DNA from: an uncultured Alphaproteobacteria bacterium
Lineage (GTDB): Bacteria > Pseudomonadota > Alphaproteobacteria > HIMB59 > GCA-002718135
Direction of reading: 5' to 3'
DNA: 64,000 nucleotides
NCBI GenBank assembly: GCA_902560725.1
Contig: CACEMR010000004.1
Location: 1-64,000 of the forward strand
Below, piece after piece: positions 32,024 to 42,557 of this stretch. The translations under genes were made by a program, and so were the position numbers. The number at the start of each line of letters is the position of its first letter. Positions within the stretch are counted from its first letter, which is position 1. The notes under the pieces are model-generated. The model had not been told where the DNA came from. It did not search any database and worked only from the letters and a program-made list of their open reading frames with translations.

Positions 32024-32573
32024 CTATTAATAACTCATAAACATATTTTGCATGAGATCTATTTAAATGTATATCTATTGATATAGTTTCGTTGTTACTA
32101 TTATTTCTAATAAGAAGTATAGGTATTTTAATAAAAATTGTTTGGGCAACGTTATAATTTGTTTTTAATACCTCTTCTAAGTTTATAACTAGATATTTAG
32201 ATAGTAGAGTAAAAACATGATCACCTTCTAATCTTAATACAGTTCTGTTATATGATACATCTGTAATAGCAGTTTTTTGTGGATTTAGAGTTGATTTCAA
32301 AAGTGTTAAAACTTTTTTAGTCTCAGCTTTCGGAGTTTCTATCAACCATTCGTTAGGACTTAACCAAATTATGCTAATATTATTGTTTGATACTCTTACG
32401 TTAGGTTCAATGGGTAATACAAGATCTAAAACTGATCCTACATTTTTCATGAATTCTTTATCACCACTCTTTCCTCTAAGATTAATTTTTCCTAAAAGAT
32501 TTCTCTCTTGAATTGAGATACCATTTAAATTTTCATTACTAATTTTAAGTACAGGAGATGGATTTAAATTCAT
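31998..32573 (-). CDS. soxG: Sarcosine oxidase subunit gamma
   Basis: IIWLSPNEWLIET, DVSYNRTVLRLEG; position after soxA. Confidence 0.88.
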   Translation of the reverse strand: MNLNPSPVLKISNENLNGISIQERNLLGKINLRGKSGDKEFMKNVGSVLDLVLPIEPNVRVSNNNISIIWLSPNEWLIETPKAETKKVLTLLKSTLNPQKTAITDVSYNRTVLRLEGDHVFTLLSKYLVINLEEVLKTNYNVAQTIFIKIPILLIRNNSNNETISIDIHLNRSHAKYVYELLIDGCKILNI

Positions 32574-35566
32574 TGATTAATTCTCTTGTTCTCTGGATCA
32601 ATAAATACAGGATCTGTAATTTCCACTTCAATTGTTTCATTTTCCATAGGTGCAAAAAGTTTTTCACCTTTTTTTTCTAATCCACCTTTTATTAATGCAA
32701 GAGCAAATGAGCTATTTAAATTAGGTGAATAATAGCTTGATGTAACATGACCAACCATTTTCATTGGAAGTGTTGTAATTGTTTCAACTAATTGCGCTCC
32801 CTCTTCTAAAACTTTTTTTGGATCCTTGGTTTTTAACCCAACTAATTGTTTTCTATCTTTCTTTATCGTATCACTTCTATTTAGGGCTCTTTTTCCAACA
32901 AAATCATATTTTTTCTTACTAACAATCCAGTCCATATCTAAATCTATTGGTGTAACTGATCCATCAGTTTCCTGACCTACGATAATGAAACCTTTTTCAG
33001 CACGTAAAACATGCATAGCCTCAGTACCATAAGGAGTAATATTAAATTCATTTCCTTTATCAATACAAATATCCCATAAATATTTAGCATATCCAGATGG
33101 TACATTTATTTCATAACATAACTCTCCAGTAAAACTAATCCTCATAACCCTGCAATCAACACCACATAAATTAATATTTTTAAAACTCATGTGAGGAAAA
33201 TTATCTTTTGAAAAATCATATTCTGAATTTAATTTTTCCATTAATTTTCTTGAATTAGGACCATTTAAGCTTATTGTACCGTATTGCTCAGTCACAGATG
33301 TTAAGTACACTTCAAGCTCAGGCCATTCAGTTTGTAACCAATCTTCAAGTTTAGACATTACTGAAGCAGCGTTTCCAGTTGTTGTTGACATAAGATAATG
33401 ATACTCACCAAGTCTAGTAGTAACACCATCATCAATAACCATACCATCATCACCTAACATAACTCCATATCTACATTTACCTATTTCTAATTTTGACCAA
33501 GCATTTGTATAAATTCTGTTTAAAAATTCACTTACATCTCTTCCTTGAATATCTATTTTTCCTAAAGTTGACGCATCTAAAATACCAAGACTGTCTCTAG
33601 TTGCTTTAACTTCTCTATTTAATGCTGAAGAGAAGTTTTCTTTATCTTTTGGATAGTACCATGCACGTTTCCATTGTCCTACATCTTCAAATAGAGCTCT
33701 ATTTTCTATATGCCATTCATGCATAGGGGTGGTTCTTTCTAGATCAAAAAATTCTTTTACATGCCTTCCTGCAAGTGCTCCAAAAGTAACTGGTGTATAA
33801 GGCAAACGAAATGTTGTTGTTCCAAGTTCAGAAATATTTGTATTTGATAGCTCAGATATAATACCAAGAGCATTTACATTACTTGTCTTACCTTGATCTG
33901 TTGCCATTCCTGTAGTTGTGTAACGTTTTACATGTTCAATTGATTGAAATCCTTCTTTTAATGCTAATTTAATATCTTTGGCAGTAACGTCATTTTGAAA
34001 ATCAACAAACATTTTTGTTTTAGAAATCTTTTTCTTTGAAGTAATCCATATATTTTGATGATTACCATTTAAAATTTCACTCGTTTTATAATCTATTACT
34101 TCTGACAGTTTATTTTCTTTAAGATTTAAAAAATTAGTTACCTTTGAAGGAAGTGAGTCTAAAATTTTATGTAGATCATAATCCCCGTTACAACTTCCTA
34201 AACACAATGTTTTTTGGAATGATTCTTCAGGAACAAAACTTCCATCAAATTCTCTATATTTTAATCTTCCTTTTGATTGCGTAAATAAATGAACTGTTGG
34301 AGTCCAACCGCCTGAAACACAAATAGTATCGCATTTTATGGTAATAGATGATTTATTTTCATCTAAATTATTAATAGATAATTTTTTTAATTGAACTTCT
34401 TTAACTCGTAATCTTCCGAATGTATTACTAATTTCATATCCATTTAAAATAGTTATACCAAGTTCTCTAGCTTTTTTAGGAAAATGACCATTGGTTTCAT
34501 TTCTAATGTCAACAATAGCTTGTACATTTGCCCCTTTTTGTAAGTAGTTTATTGCAGTTTCATAAGCACTATCATTGTTCGTAAAGAATAATAAATTTTT
34601 ACCAACAGCTACCCCATATTTATTTAAATATTTGCGTGCACTGTTAGCTAGCATAATACCAGGTCTATCGTTATTATTAAATATTATAGGTCTTTCAATA
34701 GCTCCAGTTGCTAATACAACTTTTTTAGATCTAATTTTCCAAATTCTTTGTCTAATGTTATGTGTTTTAGTTAGACCTTTTTCCGGCTCCAAATCTTGAA
34801 TAGCAAGTAACAAATTATAATGAAAATAAGCAAAGCATGTTGTATTTGAAATGATTTTTACATTTGAATAACTTTTCAAATTATTTACAATATTATTTTT
34901 CCAATCATTAATTGGGATATTGTTTATTTTTATATTATCTGAAGAGCTAGATAAAATTTCTCCACCAAATTCATTTTCTTGTTCAATTAATAATACTTTT
35001 AAATTATTTTTAGCTGCAATTTCAGCAGTATAAAGACCGCTGACCCCACTTCCAACAACTAACAAATCACAATGATAATGAAAGTGTTCGTATTTGTGTG
35101 GATCATCTTTTTTAGGAGATTTTCCTAATCCTGCAGCTTGTCTTATAAAAAATTCATATGTTTTCCAAAATTTTGGAGGCCACATAAATGTTTTATAGTA
35201 AAAACCAGCCGGAAAGAATGGTGACAATAGATCATTTACAGCACCAAAATCAAAATTTACTGAAGGCCAATTATTTTGAGAGAAAGCCTTTAAACCATCA
35301 TAGAGTTGAATTTCAGTTACACGTCTATTTGGTTCAGTATACTCTTTAGTTTCTAATTGAACTATTCCGTTTGACTCTTCACTTCCAGCACTAATAATTC
35401 CTCTTGGACGATGATATTTGAAACTTCTGCCTACTAAGTGGATATTATTAGCTAATAGAGCTGATGCTAATGTATCCCCTTCGTATCCTCTATATTTTTT
35501 TCCATCAAAATAAAAATTTATAATTTTATTATTTTCGATATTTTGATTATTTTGTGAACGATTCAT
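32570..35566 (-). CDS. soxA: Sarcosine oxidase subunit alpha
   Basis: FYFDGKKYRGYEGDTLASALLANNIHLVGRSFKYHRPRGI; FAD domain plus C-terminal GcvT domain. Confidence 0.97.
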   Translation of the reverse strand: MNRSQNNQNIENNKIINFYFDGKKYRGYEGDTLASALLANNIHLVGRSFKYHRPRGIISAGSEESNGIVQLETKEYTEPNRRVTEIQLYDGLKAFSQNNWPSVNFDFGAVNDLLSPFFPAGFYYKTFMWPPKFWKTYEFFIRQAAGLGKSPKKDDPHKYEHFHYHCDLLVVGSGVSGLYTAEIAAKNNLKVLLIEQENEFGGEILSSSSDNIKINNIPINDWKNNIVNNLKSYSNVKIISNTTCFAYFHYNLLLAIQDLEPEKGLTKTHNIRQRIWKIRSKKVVLATGAIERPIIFNNNDRPGIMLANSARKYLNKYGVAVGKNLLFFTNNDSAYETAINYLQKGANVQAIVDIRNETNGHFPKKARELGITILNGYEISNTFGRLRVKEVQLKKLSINNLDENKSSITIKCDTICVSGGWTPTVHLFTQSKGRLKYREFDGSFVPEESFQKTLCLGSCNGDYDLHKILDSLPSKVTNFLNLKENKLSEVIDYKTSEILNGNHQNIWITSKKKISKTKMFVDFQNDVTAKDIKLALKEGFQSIEHVKRYTTTGMATDQGKTSNVNALGIISELSNTNISELGTTTFRLPYTPVTFGALAGRHVKEFFDLERTTPMHEWHIENRALFEDVGQWKRAWYYPKDKENFSSALNREVKATRDSLGILDASTLGKIDIQGRDVSEFLNRIYTNAWSKLEIGKCRYGVMLGDDGMVIDDGVTTRLGEYHYLMSTTTGNAASVMSKLEDWLQTEWPELEVYLTSVTEQYGTISLNGPNSRKLMEKLNSEYDFSKDNFPHMSFKNINLCGVDCRVMRISFTGELCYEINVPSGYAKYLWDICIDKGNEFNITPYGTEAMHVLRAEKGFIIVGQETDGSVTPIDLDMDWIVSKKKYDFVGKRALNRSDTIKKDRKQLVGLKTKDPKKVLEEGAQLVETITTLPMKMVGHVTSSYYSPNLNSSFALALIKGGLEKKGEKLFAPMENETIEVEITDPVFIDPENKRINQ

Positions 35567-35576
35567 AAAATATTAA

Positions 35577-35927
35577 TTACTTTTTTTTTGAAGTTGATAT
35601 ATTTCCAGAACCTATACTTGGTTCTCCTGATGGAGTAATAGGAACGTTTGCATTTAATTCAGGTGGCTGGTCTCCCATTTTATAAACTGCTAGAATTTCA
35701 TCAGTTGCAGTGTTTCTGGCTAAGTTAAACCATTGTCTACATCCAAAGATATGATTCCATCTTTCATAGTGGAGACCTTTATCATTTTTTCTAAGAAATA
35801 AATATTCTGCCCATTGATCATCGGTTAAATCAGGAGGGTTTTTAGGTCTAGCTATATGAGCTTCACCTCCACATGAGAATTCTGCTTGATCCCTTTCACC
35901 GCAATAAGGACAATTAATAAGAAACAT
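35577..35927 (-). CDS. soxD: Sarcosine oxidase subunit delta
   Basis: INCPYCGERDQAEFSCGGEAHIARP...HIFGCRQWFNLARNTATDEI. Confidence 0.96.
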   Translation of the reverse strand: MFLINCPYCGERDQAEFSCGGEAHIARPKNPPDLTDDQWAEYLFLRKNDKGLHYERWNHIFGCRQWFNLARNTATDEILAVYKMGDQPPELNANVPITPSGEPSIGSGNISTSKKK

Positions 35928-35930
35928 GTA

Positions 35931-37190
35931 TTAGTGAGCTACGGCAGCAGCGCCATGTTCATCAACTAATTCACCACTTGAAAATCTGTTAATATTAAAA
36001 GGAGCATTTAATTCATGAGCATTATCATTTGCTATTGTATGAGCAAATACCCATCCAGAACCTGGTGTAGCTTTAAAGCCTCCTGTACCCCAACCACAAT
36101 TAAAATATAAACCGTTAATATGAGTTTTACTTATAATCGGACTTGCATCAGGACATATATCTACAATTCCACCCCAATGACGAAGCATTTTCATTCTTGA
36201 AAAAATAGGAAATAATTCAACAATAGCCATTAGTGTATCTTCAACGATATTAAAACCTCCACGTTGTGTATAAGAGGTATATCCATCTGTACCTGCTCCA
36301 ATTACTAATTCGCCTTTATCAGATTGCGATACATATGCGTGTATAGTATTAGACATTACCACAGTATCAATTATAGGTTTTACAGGCTCAGAAACTAGAG
36401 CTTGAAGAGGCTTACTTTCAAGCGGTAATTTTATTCCTGCCATATTCGCAATTACACTAGTATGTCCAGCAGCTGCAACACCAACCTTACTAGAATTAAT
36501 TGTACCTTTTGTTGTTTCTAAACCAGTTATATTTCCATTTTTAATATTAATACCTGTTACTTCGCAATTTTGAATAATATCAACACCCATTTCATCAGCA
36601 CCTCTAGCATATCCCCAGGCAACAGCATCATGTCTTGCAGTTCCTGCTCTTCGCTGAAGTGTTGCTCCAAGCACGGGGTACCTAATATTAGGTGAAGTAT
36701 TTATAATAGGACAAAACTCTTTTACCTTTTTTGTGTCAAGCCATTCACAATCTATATCATTTAGTCTATTAGCATGCCAACGTCTTTTAAGTTCTCTGAC
36801 ATCATGAAGATTATGTGCTACATTCAATACACCTCTTTGTGAAAACATAACATTATAGTTTAACTCTTGAGACATTCCCTCCCAAAGTTTTAATGCATGT
36901 TCATATAATGCTGCACTTTGATCCCATAAATAATTTGATCTTATTATGGTAGTATTTCTCCCGGTATTTCCTCCACCGATCCAACCCTTTTCAATAACTG
37001 CTATATTTTTAATTCCATGATTTTTTGCTAAGTAGTAAGCAGTTGTTAGACCATGTCCTCCTCCACCAACTATTATTGCATCATAATTTTTTTTTGGCTC
37101 AGGACTTTTCCATGTTTTTTGCCAATTTTCGTGATGCGTAAGTGCATTTTTAGCAATTGAAAAGAATGAATATCTATTTTTGTGCGCCAT
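35931..37190 (-). CDS. soxB: Sarcosine oxidase subunit beta
   Basis: [25 protein letters not shown]...[20 protein letters not shown]. Confidence 0.97.
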   Translation of the reverse strand: MAHKNRYSFFSIAKNALTHHENWQKTWKSPEPKKNYDAIIVGGGGHGLTTAYYLAKNHGIKNIAVIEKGWIGGGNTGRNTTIIRSNYLWDQSAALYEHALKLWEGMSQELNYNVMFSQRGVLNVAHNLHDVRELKRRWHANRLNDIDCEWLDTKKVKEFCPIINTSPNIRYPVLGATLQRRAGTARHDAVAWGYARGADEMGVDIIQNCEVTGINIKNGNITGLETTKGTINSSKVGVAAAGHTSVIANMAGIKLPLESKPLQALVSEPVKPIIDTVVMSNTIHAYVSQSDKGELVIGAGTDGYTSYTQRGGFNIVEDTLMAIVELFPIFSRMKMLRHWGGIVDICPDASPIISKTHINGLYFNCGWGTGGFKATPGSGWVFAHTIANDNAHELNAPFNINRFSSGELVDEHGAAAVAH

Positions 37191-37210
37191 TTAATTTATA
37201 TATAGCAGTT

Positions 37211-38884
37211 TTAAAAAAGACCTTCAATTTCTCCTTTTGTATTTAGTTTAATCGAATTTGCCGCAGGAACACTTGGTAAGCCTGGCATTGTCATTATATC
37301 TCCGCATATAACTACGATAAATTCTGCACCTGAAGATAATCTTACTTCTCTTACGGGAAGGACATGCCCAGTTGGTGCTCCTTTTAAATTTGGATCAGTT
37401 GAAAAGCTATATTGTGTTTTTGCAATACAAACAGGAAGTTTGCCATAACCCTCGGACTCAAAATCTTTAAGTTGTTGTCGGACTTTTGTATCAGCAACAA
37501 CTTCACTTGCATTATATATTTCTAAACCTATTTTTTCTATTTTTTTGAATAAAGGTAAATCATCTTCATATAAAAATTTGAAAGTATTTTTATTTTCTTC
37601 ACAAATTTCTACAACATTTTGCGCAAGTTCAGTAGTACCCTTTCCACCATCTGACCAGTGAGTACACATCGAAGCTTTTACACCTTGTGTTTTGCAGAAA
37701 TCAAGAACTGCATCGACTTCCTTTTGTGAGTCAGTAATAAAATGATTAATTGCAACTGTAACTGGTAATCCAAATTTACGTACATTATTTATGTGCCTTT
37801 CTAAATTTACCAGCCCATTTTTTAATGCCGTTACATTTTCATTTTTTAAATCTTCTTTTGAAACATTACCATGCATTTTTAAAGCTCTTATAGTAGCAAC
37901 TAACACAACACAATCAGGTCTTAAATTTGATTTTCTACATTTTATATCTAAAAATTTTTCAGCACCAAGGTCAGCACCAAAACCAGCTTCAGTAACTACG
38001 TAATCACTTAATTTTAAACTTGCTTTTGTTGCTATTACAGAATTACATCCATGTGCAATGTTAGCAAAAGGCCCTCCATGAATAATTGCTGGATTATTTT
38101 CAAGAGTTTGAGTTATATTTGGTCTAATTGCATCTTTAAGTAAAACTGTCATTGGTCCTTGGGCATTAAGATCTTTTGCATAAATTGATTTTTTATCTCT
38201 CGTGTATGCAATAGTTATGTTACCAATTCTTTCTTCAAGATCTTGAAGATTTTTTGCAAGGCAGAATATAGCCATAATTTCAGATGCTACTGTAATATCA
38301 AATCCATCTTGTCTTGGATAACCATTAGCAACCCCACCTAAATCAACAACTATAGACCTTAGCGATCTATCATTCATATCCATTACTCTTTTCCAAACAA
38401 CTCTTCTTATATCTATATTTAATTTATTGCCCCAATATATGTGGTTATCAATTAATGCTGATAATAGATTATGCGCTGAAGTAATCGCATGAAAATCACC
38501 GGTAAAGTGTAAATTTATTTGTTCCATAGGAACTACTTGTGCATACCCACCTCCTGCTGCACCACCTTTCATTCCAAACGATGGACCCAAGCTAGGCTCT
38601 CTTAGGCAAACTATCGATTTTTTACCTATTTTATTTAAACCGTCACTTAGTCCAACAGATGTAGTTGTCTTACCTTCACCTGCTGGAGTTGGAGTTATAG
38701 CTGTAACTAAGACCAATTTACCATCTGTTTTATTTTTTAATTTATCAATGTATTCCAAATTTAATTTTGCTATATGTCTACCCATTGGGCTGAAAGCTTC
38801 TGGCGTATCTGGTACTCCTATCTTTTCAAGAATTTCACTTATAGGGTGCATCTTAGCTTTTCTTGCTATTTCAATATCTGACAT
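37211..38884 (-). CDS. fhs: Formate--tetrahydrofolate ligase
   Basis: [30 protein letters not shown]...[23 protein letters not shown]. Confidence 0.98.
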   Translation of the reverse strand: MSDIEIARKAKMHPISEILEKIGVPDTPEAFSPMGRHIAKLNLEYIDKLKNKTDGKLVLVTAITPTPAGEGKTTTSVGLSDGLNKIGKKSIVCLREPSLGPSFGMKGGAAGGGYAQVVPMEQINLHFTGDFHAITSAHNLLSALIDNHIYWGNKLNIDIRRVVWKRVMDMNDRSLRSIVVDLGGVANGYPRQDGFDITVASEIMAIFCLAKNLQDLEERIGNITIAYTRDKKSIYAKDLNAQGPMTVLLKDAIRPNITQTLENNPAIIHGGPFANIAHGCNSVIATKASLKLSDYVVTEAGFGADLGAEKFLDIKCRKSNLRPDCVVLVATIRALKMHGNVSKEDLKNENVTALKNGLVNLERHINNVRKFGLPVTVAINHFITDSQKEVDAVLDFCKTQGVKASMCTHWSDGGKGTTELAQNVVEICEENKNTFKFLYEDDLPLFKKIEKIGLEIYNASEVVADTKVRQQLKDFESEGYGKLPVCIAKTQYSFSTDPNLKGAPTGHVLPVREVRLSSGAEFIVVICGDIMTMPGLPSVPAANSIKLNTKGEIEGLF

Positions 38885-38988
38885 ATAACTCCTTAATAAT
38901 TAGTTAATGTTCTTATAGATCATGTGTCAACTGAAACAACTTATGTTTCATTATTTGAAATAAAAAAATGTGAAGAATTTTTACAATT

Positions 38989-39927
38989 TTAAAGAATATC
39001 AAATTGATTTTTTCTACTATAGGTGAAATTTGAGTTTTCTAAATTATTTAACCATTCTGAAGTTTTTTTCATACCACCAAAGGCATAAAAATGTATTTTA
39101 TTAAGCTTTGTCTTTTTATTTGTATTTATATAATCTGCCAAATCGTACATTAATTTGTCTGGCGTATTTAATGTTGCAAGCTTAGTTAAATTGAAAGCTT
39201 GTTTAGTAACAAATCTTAAAGAATTTCCAATACCACATGACCGAGCATAATTAATTAAAGTTTTGATTGATGCTGGTCCTGGTATACCAGCGTGTATTGG
39301 CAGAGTATTTCCAAGTTGATTTAAATGCTTTTCCCAATCAATAAGAGATTTAGCTTCAAAAAAAAATTGAGTAGCAAGGTACATTTCAAAATCAACATTT
39401 TTTGCAAATTCATTTTTTTGTTTAATTGCCAAATCTAAATCTTGATTAGAAATATCTGGACTTCCCTCAGGATGCCCAGCTACACCAACATTTTTAAATT
39501 TATACTTTGATAGTAAATCAGTTTTGAGCACATCCATTGAAGAAGAAATTTCACCAGCTTGATTGCCTCCTCCACCAATAATTAATATTTTAGAACATCC
39601 TGAATCAAGGGCTAGATCACCTATATATTTTTCTAGATCTTTATTATTTAAAACAGTCCTAGCTGGCAAATGTGGAATAACATCATAACCTTCCAATTTT
39701 AGTTTTTTAGCTGTCTTGACCACATTGTGAGATTTTTCATCTGGCAAATATGTTATATAAATATTATGTTTTTTGCTCAGAAATTCAGAAAAGTTGCCAT
39801 ATTTTTCATAAACATTTGGTGTAGTTTCAATGGAATATGTGTTGAGAAAATTTCTAACAATATTAATGGTTTCTTTAGACATAATTTTTAAAATATTTTT
39901 TATATTAATTAAATAAATGAACAACAA
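38989..39927 (-). CDS. Methylenetetrahydrofolate reductase-like protein
   Basis: SGCSKILIIGGGGNQAGE, VGVAGHPEGSPDIS, IHAGIPGPASIKTLINYARSCGIGNSLRF. Confidence 0.8.
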   Translation of the reverse strand: MLFIYLINIKNILKIMSKETINIVRNFLNTYSIETTPNVYEKYGNFSEFLSKKHNIYITYLPDEKSHNVVKTAKKLKLEGYDVIPHLPARTVLNNKDLEKYIGDLALDSGCSKILIIGGGGNQAGEISSSMDVLKTDLLSKYKFKNVGVAGHPEGSPDISNQDLDLAIKQKNEFAKNVDFEMYLATQFFFEAKSLIDWEKHLNQLGNTLPIHAGIPGPASIKTLINYARSCGIGNSLRFVTKQAFNLTKLATLNTPDKLMYDLADYINTNKKTKLNKIHFYAFGGMKKTSEWLNNLENSNFTYSRKNQFDIL

Positions 39928-40852
39928 ATACTTTACTATAATTACTTTTTATCAATTCAAAATAATTAAAGATAAAAAAGATATCATTACTAAACTTAAA
40001 GATTTTTGTAAATTTAATAAAATAAAAGGAACGATATTGATTGCTGATGAAGGCATAAATGGAACAATAGCTGGTTTGGAGAAAAATATAAATTCATTCA
40101 TTCCATTTCTTGAAAATTTTAGCTTTGAGAAGCTTAATCTTAAACGATCAAAATACAAGTATATGCCATTTCAAAAACTTAAAATTAGAAATAAAAATGA
40201 AATAGTGACATTAAGAACTAAATTTTCTGATCCTACAAAAATATCTGGGGAAAAAATTAAATATAGTGAGTGGAACAAACTAATAAAAAACAAAGAGACT
40301 ATTGTGATTGATGTAAGAAATGAATTTGAGGTTAAAATAGGATCTTTTGAAGGGGCAATTAATCCACAAACCAAAAGTTTCACTGATTTCAAATCTTTTG
40401 TTCAAAAAAAATTAAATAAATCTAAAGATAAAAAAATTGCTATGTTTTGCACTGGTGGTATTAGGTGTGAAAAAGCTTCATCCTATATGATGATGAAAGG
40501 TTTTAAAAATGTTGCTCAGTTAGACGGAGGCATACTAAAGTATTTAGAAAAAACTCCAAAAAAAAATTCAATGTGGAATGGTGAATGTTTTGTATTTGAT
40601 GGAAGAGTGTCTTTGAAAAATGAATTGAAAGATGGAACATATAAACTTTGTCATGCTTGTCGATTACCGATTAGCAATAAAGATACTTATTCTAAATATT
40701 ATAACCCAGGTGTATCTTGTCATAATTGTTTTGATAAAACTTCTGATGAAAAGAAAAAAAACTTAGTTGAAAGAAACAGACAAATTAAACTTGATAAAAA
40801 AAGAGGAAATTTTAACCGTTTTATTAAGCAGTCAATTTCTGATTATGAATAA
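39917..40852 (+). CDS. trhO: Rhodanese-domain tRNA uridine hydroxylase (TrhO/YceA-like)
   Basis: LIADEGINGTIAG, VIDVRNEFEVKIGSFEGAINP, MFCTGGIRCEKASSYMMMKGFKNV. Confidence 0.92.
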   Translation: MNNKYFTIITFYQFKIIKDKKDIITKLKDFCKFNKIKGTILIADEGINGTIAGLEKNINSFIPFLENFSFEKLNLKRSKYKYMPFQKLKIRNKNEIVTLRTKFSDPTKISGEKIKYSEWNKLIKNKETIVIDVRNEFEVKIGSFEGAINPQTKSFTDFKSFVQKKLNKSKDKKIAMFCTGGIRCEKASSYMMMKGFKNVAQLDGGILKYLEKTPKKNSMWNGECFVFDGRVSLKNELKDGTYKLCHACRLPISNKDTYSKYYNPGVSCHNCFDKTSDEKKKNLVERNRQIKLDKKRGNFNRFIKQSISDYE

Positions 40853-40893
40853 ATAATACTTTATTTCATATAATTATTCTGTATAGACACCTC

Positions 40894-41088
40894 ATGGCAA
40901 AAAAAACTTCATTCGCTCTTAAACAATTAGTTCCTGAAGAAAATCCAAAAACAGGAACCAAGTATATTATAAGAAAACCAACAAAAGGATTGAAAGTTGC
41001 TGAAAAGCTTAGAATGAAAAAATATGATCCTGTGTTAAAAAAACACGTTTGGTTTGTAGAAAAAAAAATGCCTCCTCATAGTAAATAA
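40894..41088 (+). CDS. rpmG: Divergent ribosomal protein L33-like
   Basis: 64-aa basic ORF ending EKLRMKKYDPVLKKHVWFVEKKMP, resembling the L33 C-terminus. Confidence 0.75.
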   Translation: MAKKTSFALKQLVPEENPKTGTKYIIRKPTKGLKVAEKLRMKKYDPVLKKHVWFVEKKMPPHSK

Positions 41089-41134
41089 TAGATTTACCTC
41101 TTTAATTTATTCTAAATTAACATAATTTAAATTA

Positions 41135-42556
41135 ATGACAATCACTTATGGTATTCATTGGTTTAGGCAAGATTTACGATTAAAAAAAAATCCATCTATA
41201 TTATCACTATCAAATAAAGTAGATCAAATAATTCCAATTTATATTTTTGATTCAAATCAAAGAATTGGATCAACATCCAAATGGTGGTTAGAAGAATCTT
41301 TAATTAGTTTATCTCATTCAATCAAAAAGCATAATGGCAAACTGAATATTTTTTCTGGCGATCCGGAAAAAATTATATGTTCAATTTTAAAAAACTCAAA
41401 TGTTAAATGTTTATCTTGGAATAGATTATATGATCCATATTCAATTAAAAGAGATACTAAAATTAAATCTTTAGTTACTTCATTTAAAAAAGAATGCGAC
41501 TCGCACAATGGATATCTTTTAAACGAACCTTGGAATATTAAAAATAAAAGTGGAACTTTTTTTAAAGTATTTACTCCTTACTGGCGATACTGTGATGAAG
41601 TACTAAAGCAAAAAGATTATAAATTTAAAAAAATAAAAATAAACTACGCTAATTCAAAATTTAAAAATGAAATAACTATACATGATTTAAATCTAACAAA
41701 CAAAAAAGATAAATGGATAAAAAAAATTGAAAAATATTGGATACCTGGTGAAAGTAATGCAAAATTACAATTAAAAAATTATATTTCAGAAAAAGCAAAT
41801 AACTATTCTATTGGAAGAGATAGACCCGATAAAAATTTAACTTCAAAATTATCACCTTATCTTCATTTTGGAGAAATATCTGTTTTGGAAGTATATGATA
41901 CAGTTAATAATGAAAAAAAAATTAATTCTGAAAATAAAAAAAAATTTCTAGCTGAACTTGGTTGGAGAGATTTTTCTTATAATCTTTTGTTTCATTATCC
42001 AGATATGACCCAAAAACCTATACAAACTAAATTTAATAAATTTCCATGGATAAAAAATGCTAAAAATTTATCATTATGGCATAACGGTAAAACTGGTATT
42101 CCAATTGTTGATGCTGGAATGAGACAGCTATATAAAACAGGCTGGATGCATAATAGGGTAAGAATGATTGTAGGCTCATTTTTAACAAAAAATTTATTGT
42201 TACATTGGAAAAATGGAGAAGAGTGGTTTTTTGATACTTTAGTTGACGCAGACGTTGGTTCGAATTCTGCAGGTTGGCAATGGATTTCTGGTTGTGGTGC
42301 TGATGCAAGTCCATATTTTAGAATTTTTAACCCAATATTGCAGGGTCAAAAATTTGATCCAGAAGGTGATTATGTAAAAGAATTTGTTCCTGAGTTGATT
42401 AATATTCCAAAAAAATATATCCATAATCCCTGGGAAATGTCAAAGGACGATCAAAAAAAATATAATTTTGAGATTGGTACTTCATATCCATTTCCAATGG
42501 TAGATTTAAAAGAAACAAGAAATAGAGCATTAGCAGCATTTAAAACTATTAGTTGA
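41135..42556 (+). CDS. phrB: Deoxyribodipyrimidine photolyase
   Basis: IHWFRQDLRLKKNPSI; MRQLYKTGWMHNRVRMIVGSFLTKNLLLHW; DADVGSNSAGWQWISGCGADASPYFRIFNP. Confidence 0.97.
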   Translation: MTITYGIHWFRQDLRLKKNPSILSLSNKVDQIIPIYIFDSNQRIGSTSKWWLEESLISLSHSIKKHNGKLNIFSGDPEKIICSILKNSNVKCLSWNRLYDPYSIKRDTKIKSLVTSFKKECDSHNGYLLNEPWNIKNKSGTFFKVFTPYWRYCDEVLKQKDYKFKKIKINYANSKFKNEITIHDLNLTNKKDKWIKKIEKYWIPGESNAKLQLKNYISEKANNYSIGRDRPDKNLTSKLSPYLHFGEISVLEVYDTVNNEKKINSENKKKFLAELGWRDFSYNLLFHYPDMTQKPIQTKFNKFPWIKNAKNLSLWHNGKTGIPIVDAGMRQLYKTGWMHNRVRMIVGSFLTKNLLLHWKNGEEWFFDTLVDADVGSNSAGWQWISGCGADASPYFRIFNPILQGQKFDPEGDYVKEFVPELINIPKKYIHNPWEMSKDDQKKYNFEIGTSYPFPMVDLKETRNRALAAFKTIS

Positions 42557-42557
42557 T

